This document shows positions 7,663 through 13,066 of a stretch of DNA of 13,066 nucleotides, piece by piece. Position 1 is the first letter of the stretch; each line of letters starts with the position of its first letter. The notes beneath the pieces were generated by a model. It saw only the letters and a program-made list of their open reading frames with translations, ran no database searches and was not told the DNA's origin. Source of the stretch: Bacteroidales bacterium (GTDB taxonomy: Bacteria; Bacteroidota; Bacteroidia; Bacteroidales; B18-G4); NCBI GenBank assembly GCA_030618905.1, contig JAUXCL010000054.1, positions 1-13,066 on the forward strand, in the 5' to 3' direction. Both the position numbers and the translations under genes were made by a program.

Positions 7663-7730
7663 CACAGATATCAAAGGTAGATGTATTTTAGCTGATTCAT
7701 CACCAGGTAAACTCGGTGAAACTAACAAGT

Positions 7731-10700
7731 ATGGAATTGATCGTCGTCTTCTCGATACTTTCTATTGCTATTCAAATAGCGTCCATATTTTTTTGGATCA
7801 AAGACAAATGGTACCAGGAAGGTAAGCTTTATGATTATCTTATCCTTGGTGTCCTGATGTTATTATTGATTCACCAGGGATTTATGATCCTCAGCGATTT
7901 CAGCGGCTTTGACCAGGGACAGCTCAATCCATTTTTCAGCATCAGCGTTTTTCTCATATCTGCTTTCCTGCTGACATTTATTGTTTTCGCACGGTCGAAG
8001 AAAATGCAAGTAAATGAGTTTGGTTTCCCGGATAACGATAAGGATCAGTCTGGAAACGGAATCCAATTTTACGAAAATTTCAAGATATTGACGGAATTCA
8101 CCAGGGACATGATCTGGACCATGAACCCGGAAGGTGATTTTATCTATGTCAGTCCCACAGCCCGTAAGCTCCTGGGATATGATCCCTATGAATTGCTCAT
8201 GCAAAAGCTGGAAGACCAGGTTTCGCAGGATTCATACCAGGACGTAAAAGCCCAAATGGACAATGCTGTGGAGAAACTGGAAGCAGGAGAGAGGATCACG
8301 GGGATGGTTCTGGAAGTAGAGCATTTGAGAAAAGATGGTACTGCTGTTTGGACCGAGATCACGATTAATTCCCATCATGATGCCAAAGGTGTCCCACTTG
8401 GCTTTGTCGGGGTGACCAGGGATATCAGCGACCGTAAAAGTTCAGAGAAAAAGCTGCTATACCGCTATAAATTCGGACAGATGGTGTCTGATATATCTCA
8501 AAAGATCATAGGTACGAAGAGTGTGGAGCTTGACAGCGCCATTGAGTATGCGCTTGCGCAAATAGGATCACTGGAAGGAATTGACCGTTGTTATATTTCA
8601 CTTGTTGATGATGAACTCAATGAGATCAGCAATACGCATGAATGGTGTGCAGACGGTATACCTTCCAGGAAAAATGAAAACCAGAATATCTGGCTCAATG
8701 CCTTTCCTTATTTTGCGAAAGAACTCCAACAACTGCGGATCATTCAATATTCTGATGCGACTAAGATGCCTGAAGAGGCTGAAAAGGAAAGAAAAATATT
8801 CCAGTCACTGGATATCAAATCCGTGATGATGATCCCATTGGTGCAGGCCAAGCAGCTGTTGGGAATTTTAGGATTTGAAGCTCATTTCAAGGCACGTACC
8901 TGGGATGAAAACCTGATCCTCTATAGTAAAATGGTTTCGGATATTATTTCCAATGCCTTGATGAGAAAGGCATATATCGAGGTTTTACAGGAGAACGAAG
9001 AAAAGTATAAACTCTTAACCGATATCACTTTTGAGGGCATTGCCTTGCACCAGAATGGAGAGGTCATTGATTGTAATGACTCTTTCCTCAAGATATTTCA
9101 ACTTAAAAGAGAGGACGTATTGGGCAAGAATCCTTTCCTTGAATTTGTTGACGCTGAGCACCACAGGGTGTTGGAACAAAGGTTCTCCATGGGCAATACG
9201 GAACCATTCATCATCAAAGCCAGACGAAAGGATGAGCAGGTGATCTACCTTGAATGTGAAGGTAAGGCGCTCGATATCGAAGAAGAAAAGTATCAGGTTG
9301 CCTCACTCAGGGATGTGACCTCAAGGATCACTGCGGAAAATGCACTTAAGGAAAGTGAAGCTACCCTGGCCAGTATTTTTAAGGCCGCTCCGATTGGTAT
9401 TGGTATGGTTAAAGAGCGGCGGTTCATTGTGGTCAATGATGAGATTTGCAAGATGTTGGGGTATAAGCGCAAGGAGTTGATCGCTCAAAATTCGCGAATG
9501 CTCTACCAGAGTGATCAGGAATACATCAGGGTAGGGGAGGTGAAGTATGAATCCATTTCTGAGCACGGAATTGGCTCGGTTGAAACACAATTTGTAAAGA
9601 AAAACGGTGATATCATTGAAATATTCCTGAGCTCAACACCCATCAACCCGGATGATTTTTCCAAAGGGGTGATCTTTACCGCCATGGATATTACCGAACA
9701 GAAAAGAGCTGCATTCCAACTCCAGGAGAGCCAGATAAGATATCAGAAGTTGGTTGACCAGGCAGTGGATGCCATCTTCATTTATAACAAGGATGCAGAT
9801 ATCATCGAAGCCAATCAGATGGCAAGCAAAATGCTGGGATATTCCAGGGATGAACTGCTGAAAATGAATATCCGGGATATTGACCTGATCATGTTCAATA
9901 AATACCAGGGCAAGGATGTCCTGGGCAGCCTTTCGGAGGAGGATTACATTTCATTTGAGTCACAGCATAGCAGAAAAGACGGCAGCACCTTCCTGGTTGA
10001 TGTACGCCTGAGTGAGGTTGTGCTTGAAGGTGAAACATTCATTCTTGCATTTGCCAGGGATATCACTGAACTGAAGAAAGCTCAGCATATCCAGGACGTC
10101 TTGTATAATATTTCTACGGCAGTAGGAAGGTCTGATGATTTGAGCGACTTGTTTGGGATCATACATATAGAACTTGATAAGTTGGTGGATACATCAAATT
10201 TCTTCATCGCCTTGTACGATAAGGAAAAGGATCTGATGCACCTGCCTTATATGAAAGATACCAAGAAAGTTTTTGAGTCTTTTCCTGCCGGTGATACCAT
10301 TACCTCATTGGTTATCAAAAATAATGTGTCTTACTTTCTCAAAGATCATGACATTTCAGAATTAGCTAAGAAGAATCTCATCAAACGTTATGGTGCGCCG
10401 GCAAAAGTTTGGGTCGGTGTTCCCTTAAAAATTGAAGACGAGCCCATAGGTGTTATGGTACTTCAAAATTATGACGACGATCAAGCCTATGACCAGAAAG
10501 ATCTGGAGCTACTCGAAACCATTGCACCGCAGATATCATTATCGATCATCAGGAAAAAGAACGAAGAGGAGCTGAAATGGATACAGATGAATTTGACAGA
10601 AGCCCAGCGTGTTGCCAACCTGGGTAGTTGGGAAAGAGATATTGAAACCGGCCTCACCTATTGGTCTGATGAGTTTTTCAGGATCTGTGGACTTGACCCG

Positions 10701-12875
10701 GGTGCTGTTACACCGAGCCCCGAGCTGGCCAGTGAGATCATTCATGAAGAAGACCGGAAAATGGTGGAGCAAGCTATTGAAATGACAATAAGTACCGGTG
10801 AGGCATACAGTTTGGAAACAAGGATTGTACTCCCTGATGGGAATGTCAGGCATGTGTTGTCGAAGGGTGAGATTATTCACAATGAGGCCAATGAGCCGCA
10901 CAAACTGATCGGATCCTACCTGGATATAACCCAGAGGATAGTGGCGCAGCAGGCCCTGAAAGACAGCGAGGAAAAATACAGGAACCTTGCAGAATCAGCG
11001 CCATATGGAATTGTGGTACATGGTGATTACCGGGTTATGTATGCCAATAATGAAGCTGGTAAGATCCTGGATGTTGAAAATGCAGATGCTTTGCTGGGCA
11101 GGAATGTCATGGATATTGTGCATCCTGACTTTGTGGATATAGTCAGGGAAAGGATCGAAAAGATATATGCTTCAGATGTAAAACTGGATGCCGTTGAAGA
11201 GAAGTTTTATACTTTTAATAAACGACTGATCGATGTTGAAGTATCAGTCTCATCAATTACATTTAATGGGCATCCTGCAGCGCAGGTCATTTTCAGGGAT
11301 ATATCCAGGCACAAGAAGGACGAAGATGCAATCAGGAAACTTTCCAGTGCTGTCGAAAAATCACCCGCATCAGTGACCATAACAGATGCAAACGGGATCA
11401 TAGAATACGTAAACCCACGTTTCTGCGAGGTTACCGGCTACAGCCAGGAGGAGATCATCGGCCAAACTCACTCCATGCTGAACTCAGGTAAGCATGATGA
11501 GGAGTTTTACCAAAATCTGTGGAATACCATCAAGGCAGGCGAGGTATGGCAGGGAGAAGTCTATAATAAGAAGAAAAGCGGTGAGTTTTTCTGGGCGGAA
11601 GAATCCATTTCATCTTTAAAATCTGCATCAGGTGAGATAACCCATTATGTGGCATTGTACCAGGACATTACTGGTCGTAAATTGATGGAAGAAGAGCTGA
11701 TCCGTGCTAAAGAGAAAGCCGAAGGCCTTAATAAAGTCAAATCCAACTTCCTGGCTACCATGAGCCATGAACTTAGGACGCCTTTGAATGGTATCCTGGG
11801 ATTTGCTGAGATTCTGTCGGATATCATTGAAGATAAGGATCAGAAGGAAATGGCTGACATCATCAACCAGAGCGGTAAGCGCCTGCTGGATACCCTGAAT
11901 TCCATTCTCAACCTTTCTGCAATGGAATCCAACCAATTGCAGTTCAGGAGCAAGGAAACTGATGCCAGGCAGGTCATCCTGGATGTTAAGAAATTGTACA
12001 TTGCCAATGCCAATAAAAAGAAGATCTACCTGGTTACTGATTTCAAGACACCATATACCGTCGTCAATACAGATGAACGCTTCTTACGTCAGGTCTGTAA
12101 TAACTTGCTGAATAATGCCATTAAATACACCAATAACGGCGGTGTGATCATTGAGGTTGATGAAGAAGAATATAAAGACAAGCACTGGCTGTCGATCAAA
12201 TTTGTTGATAGCGGTATTGGCATATCCGAAAAGAACCTTACACTGGTCTTTGATGAGTTCCGCCAGATAAGTGAAGGGTATAACCGGGAGTTTGAAGGTT
12301 CCGGCCTGGGCCTGCACATTTGCAAAAGGTATGTGGATGCCATGGGTGGGGAAATAGATGTGACCAGTAAGCTGGGAGAAGGCTCTACATTCTTTATCCG
12401 GATACCCTTCGAAGATTCCCCGGAGCATAAGGCATCAAAGAGCTTCAAAAAAGCACCCGCTGCATCTGTTTTTAAAGATGCTCCCGACAGGATGAACGTC
12501 CATATCCTTCTTGTAGAGGATGAGGAATCCAATCAGCAATACGTCCAGCACCTGTTGACAAAACTGAGGTATACTGTCAAGGTTGCTGATTCCGGTGAGC
12601 AAGCGATTGAATTTGCTGATAAGGATCATTTTGACATCATCCTGATGGATATTAACCTGGGCAAAGAGATGAATGGCATTGAAGCCATGAATGAAATACG
12701 CAAGAAAGAAGGATACGCAGAGGTTTCTATCGTAGCCGTAACCGCCAATGCCATGAGCGGCCATAAAGAAGAATTCCTTGCAGAAGGATTTAATAACTAT
12801 ATTTCCAAACCATTTTCCATGGAGAACCTTTCCGGACTCATCAATGAAATACTTGACGACGATAAGTCGTCGTAG
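7731..12875 (+). CDS. Membrane-anchored hybrid sensor histidine kinase with seven PAS and two GAF domains
   Basis: Numbered from the ATG at 7731 (1714 aa). Three membrane segments lie at about 2-22, 36-54 and 68-87; basic residues place the N terminus outside and the rest in the cytoplasm. The sensory order is PAS 114-235, GAF 250-413, PAS 421-536, PAS 540-660, PAS 667-783, GAF 785-942, PAS 955-1073, PAS 1078-1193, PAS 1200-1318. Most PAS units end in a DIT or DIS motif. Kinase core: HisKA with FLATMSHELRTPLNG, phospho-acceptor His1346; HATPase with the N box NNLLNNAIK (1457-1465), DSGIG (1493-1497), FDEF and GSGLGL (1523-1528). The C-terminal receiver has Glu1596/Asp1597, phospho-acceptor Asp1640, Thr1671 and Lys1693. 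All catalytic residues are present, so it should phosphorylate itself and relay to its own receiver. The signals are unknown; the last PAS resembles NifL/Aer-type units, but no cofactor can be claimed. No Hpt or regulator gene is adjacent. A GTG at 7716 would add five residues; the ATG is preferred. Confidence 0.95.
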   Translation: MELIVVFSILSIAIQIASIFFWIKDKWYQEGKLYDYLILGVLMLLLIHQGFMILSDFSGFDQGQLNPFFSISVFLISAFLLTFIVFARSKKMQVNEFGFPDNDKDQSGNGIQFYENFKILTEFTRDMIWTMNPEGDFIYVSPTARKLLGYDPYELLMQKLEDQVSQDSYQDVKAQMDNAVEKLEAGERITGMVLEVEHLRKDGTAVWTEITINSHHDAKGVPLGFVGVTRDISDRKSSEKKLLYRYKFGQMVSDISQKIIGTKSVELDSAIEYALAQIGSLEGIDRCYISLVDDELNEISNTHEWCADGIPSRKNENQNIWLNAFPYFAKELQQLRIIQYSDATKMPEEAEKERKIFQSLDIKSVMMIPLVQAKQLLGILGFEAHFKARTWDENLILYSKMVSDIISNALMRKAYIEVLQENEEKYKLLTDITFEGIALHQNGEVIDCNDSFLKIFQLKREDVLGKNPFLEFVDAEHHRVLEQRFSMGNTEPFIIKARRKDEQVIYLECEGKALDIEEEKYQVASLRDVTSRITAENALKESEATLASIFKAAPIGIGMVKERRFIVVNDEICKMLGYKRKELIAQNSRMLYQSDQEYIRVGEVKYESISEHGIGSVETQFVKKNGDIIEIFLSSTPINPDDFSKGVIFTAMDITEQKRAAFQLQESQIRYQKLVDQAVDAIFIYNKDADIIEANQMASKMLGYSRDELLKMNIRDIDLIMFNKYQGKDVLGSLSEEDYISFESQHSRKDGSTFLVDVRLSEVVLEGETFILAFARDITELKKAQHIQDVLYNISTAVGRSDDLSDLFGIIHIELDKLVDTSNFFIALYDKEKDLMHLPYMKDTKKVFESFPAGDTITSLVIKNNVSYFLKDHDISELAKKNLIKRYGAPAKVWVGVPLKIEDEPIGVMVLQNYDDDQAYDQKDLELLETIAPQISLSIIRKKNEEELKWIQMNLTEAQRVANLGSWERDIETGLTYWSDEFFRICGLDPGAVTPSPELASEIIHEEDRKMVEQAIEMTISTGEAYSLETRIVLPDGNVRHVLSKGEIIHNEANEPHKLIGSYLDITQRIVAQQALKDSEEKYRNLAESAPYGIVVHGDYRVMYANNEAGKILDVENADALLGRNVMDIVHPDFVDIVRERIEKIYASDVKLDAVEEKFYTFNKRLIDVEVSVSSITFNGHPAAQVIFRDISRHKKDEDAIRKLSSAVEKSPASVTITDANGIIEYVNPRFCEVTGYSQEEIIGQTHSMLNSGKHDEEFYQNLWNTIKAGEVWQGEVYNKKKSGEFFWAEESISSLKSASGEITHYVALYQDITGRKLMEEELIRAKEKAEGLNKVKSNFLATMSHELRTPLNGILGFAEILSDIIEDKDQKEMADIINQSGKRLLDTLNSILNLSAMESNQLQFRSKETDARQVILDVKKLYIANANKKKIYLVTDFKTPYTVVNTDERFLRQVCNNLLNNAIKYTNNGGVIIEVDEEEYKDKHWLSIKFVDSGIGISEKNLTLVFDEFRQISEGYNREFEGSGLGLHICKRYVDAMGGEIDVTSKLGEGSTFFIRIPFEDSPEHKASKSFKKAPAASVFKDAPDRMNVHILLVEDEESNQQYVQHLLTKLRYTVKVADSGEQAIEFADKDHFDIILMDINLGKEMNGIEAMNEIRKKEGYAEVSIVAVTANAMSGHKEEFLAEGFNNYISKPFSMENLSGLINEILDDDKSS
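12855..12871 (+). terminator. Hairpin in the last codons of the kinase gene
   Basis: GACGAC (12855-12860) and GTCGTC (12866-12871) form a perfect 6-base stem around GATAA, overlapping the codons for the last residues (DDDKSS). No T run follows, so it would be incomplete as an intrinsic terminator. The repeated GAC and TCG codons may create it by chance. Confidence 0.22.
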
Positions 12876-12913
12876 ATTCCAAATAAGAAATTCCAAATAA
12901 GAAATTCCAAATA
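12876..12913 (+). repeat. Tandem 14-base repeats after the kinase stop
   Basis: ATTCCAAATAAGAA occurs at 12876-12889 and 12890-12903 without a mismatch, and its first ten bases again at 12904-12913. A degenerate copy, ATTTCCAAAT, lies at 12921-12930. The array starts one base after the TAG of the kinase gene. It is AT-rich and non-coding. Confidence 0.85.
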
Positions 12914-12923
12914 GTATACAATT

Positions 12924-12966
12924 TCCAAATTCTAAAATTCAAACTGTTTGAGTATTCGAATTTGAA
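12924..12966. repeat. Long imperfect inverted repeat, possible bidirectional terminator
   Basis: The arms 12924-12944 and 12946-12966 match at 17 of 21 positions around a single central T, with one further G-U pair possible in RNA. The core TCAAAC-T-GTTTGA is perfect. As RNA it would form a long hairpin once a few central bases open. The sequence CCTGTTTTG follows, a weak T-rich stretch. It could end kinase transcription or be part of a dispersed palindromic element. Confidence 0.5.
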
Positions 12967-13066
12967 GTTTCCTGTTTTGTGCGCGACGTGAACGCCCTCC
13001 CAATGCACTCCTGATTATCAGCACATTAAGATCTTGAAAATTGCAATTTGGGTCATGCGGAGTATA
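12967..13066. other. Non-coding tail with several short palindromes
   Basis: No gene is recognised. Perfect palindromes are CTGATTATCAG (13011-13021, one central base), AAGATCTT (13028-13035) and AAATTGCAATTT (13038-13049), and the stretch around 12979-13000 is distinctly richer in G and C. On the minus strand one frame is open from the right edge to a stop at 12932-12934 (44 codons) and another to a TGA near 13019. Neither translation resembles a known protein, but the tail of a gene beyond the edge cannot be excluded. Confidence 0.4.

Larger units (their letters stand above)
7424..7730. other. Divergent intergenic region
   Basis: This AT-rich stretch separates the minus-strand cluster from the hybrid kinase gene. 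It holds a TATCTTTG promoter box on each strand, a hairpin with a following T run in the plus-strand leader, and a 5-base inverted repeat (TCACC 7700-7704, GGTGA 7715-7719) just before the kinase start. No convincing gene, tRNA or small RNA was seen. A 64-codon plus-strand frame from 7631 overlaps the kinase gene in another frame and looks like chance. Confidence 0.7.

Noticed and set aside
7631..7825. Small plus-strand frame (64 codons) upstream of and overlapping the kinase start
   Set aside because: It starts on a GTG inside the leader hairpin, overlaps the kinase N terminus in another frame and shows no protein-like features; a leader peptide cannot be argued from sequence alone.
12435..12896. 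Minus-strand frame of 153 codons at the end of the kinase gene
   Set aside because: It is antisense to the receiver domain, whose phosphorylation residues are all intact, and its translation has no recognisable domain.
12876..12930. Possible CRISPR array
   Set aside because: The 14-base units are directly adjacent with no spacers, and no cas gene is present.

Overview
The window looks like chromosomal DNA of a Bacteroidota bacterium, probably near Bacteroidales, though the order is a guess. The evidence is a type III glutamine synthetase of 729 aa, a DUF4831-type secreted protein, a metal-type KdsA (so an outer membrane with Kdo-containing LPS), several matches to the Bacteroidota promoter box TAnnTTTG, and mostly weak or absent Shine-Dalgarno sequences. 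Nothing resembles a phage, plasmid, CRISPR array or tRNA/rRNA gene.

Layout: (1) 2-322, plus strand: the C-terminal end of a sodium:solute symporter cut by the left edge. (2) 402-2591 glnN and 2671-3849 a DUF4831 protein, both plus strand, with a good promoter candidate just before glnN. (3) 3855-7423, a minus-strand cluster read as uncharacterised 479-aa protein, then rarA, then kdsA, with gaps of 18 and 29 bases; this is probably one transcript. Its last gene converges on the DUF4831 gene with only 5 bases between the stop codons. (4) 7424-7730, a divergent intergenic region with one TATCTTTG box on each strand and a hairpin in the plus-strand leader. (5) 7731-12875, plus strand: a very large membrane-anchored hybrid histidine kinase with the order 3 TM, PAS, GAF, PAS x3, GAF, PAS x3, HisKA, HATPase, REC. 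(6) 12876-13066, a non-coding tail with tandem 14-base repeats, a long imperfect inverted repeat and several short palindromes.

The genes do not form one pathway. glnN assimilates ammonium. rarA acts at stalled replication forks and kdsA makes the Kdo precursor; their pairing with the uncharacterised gene looks like a housekeeping operon. The hybrid kinase has no response-regulator gene beside it within the window, so its output partner is unknown. I see no convincing new defence or mobile system. The points most worth a second look are the uncharacterised 479-aa protein, the sensor module of the kinase, and the repeat-rich tail.
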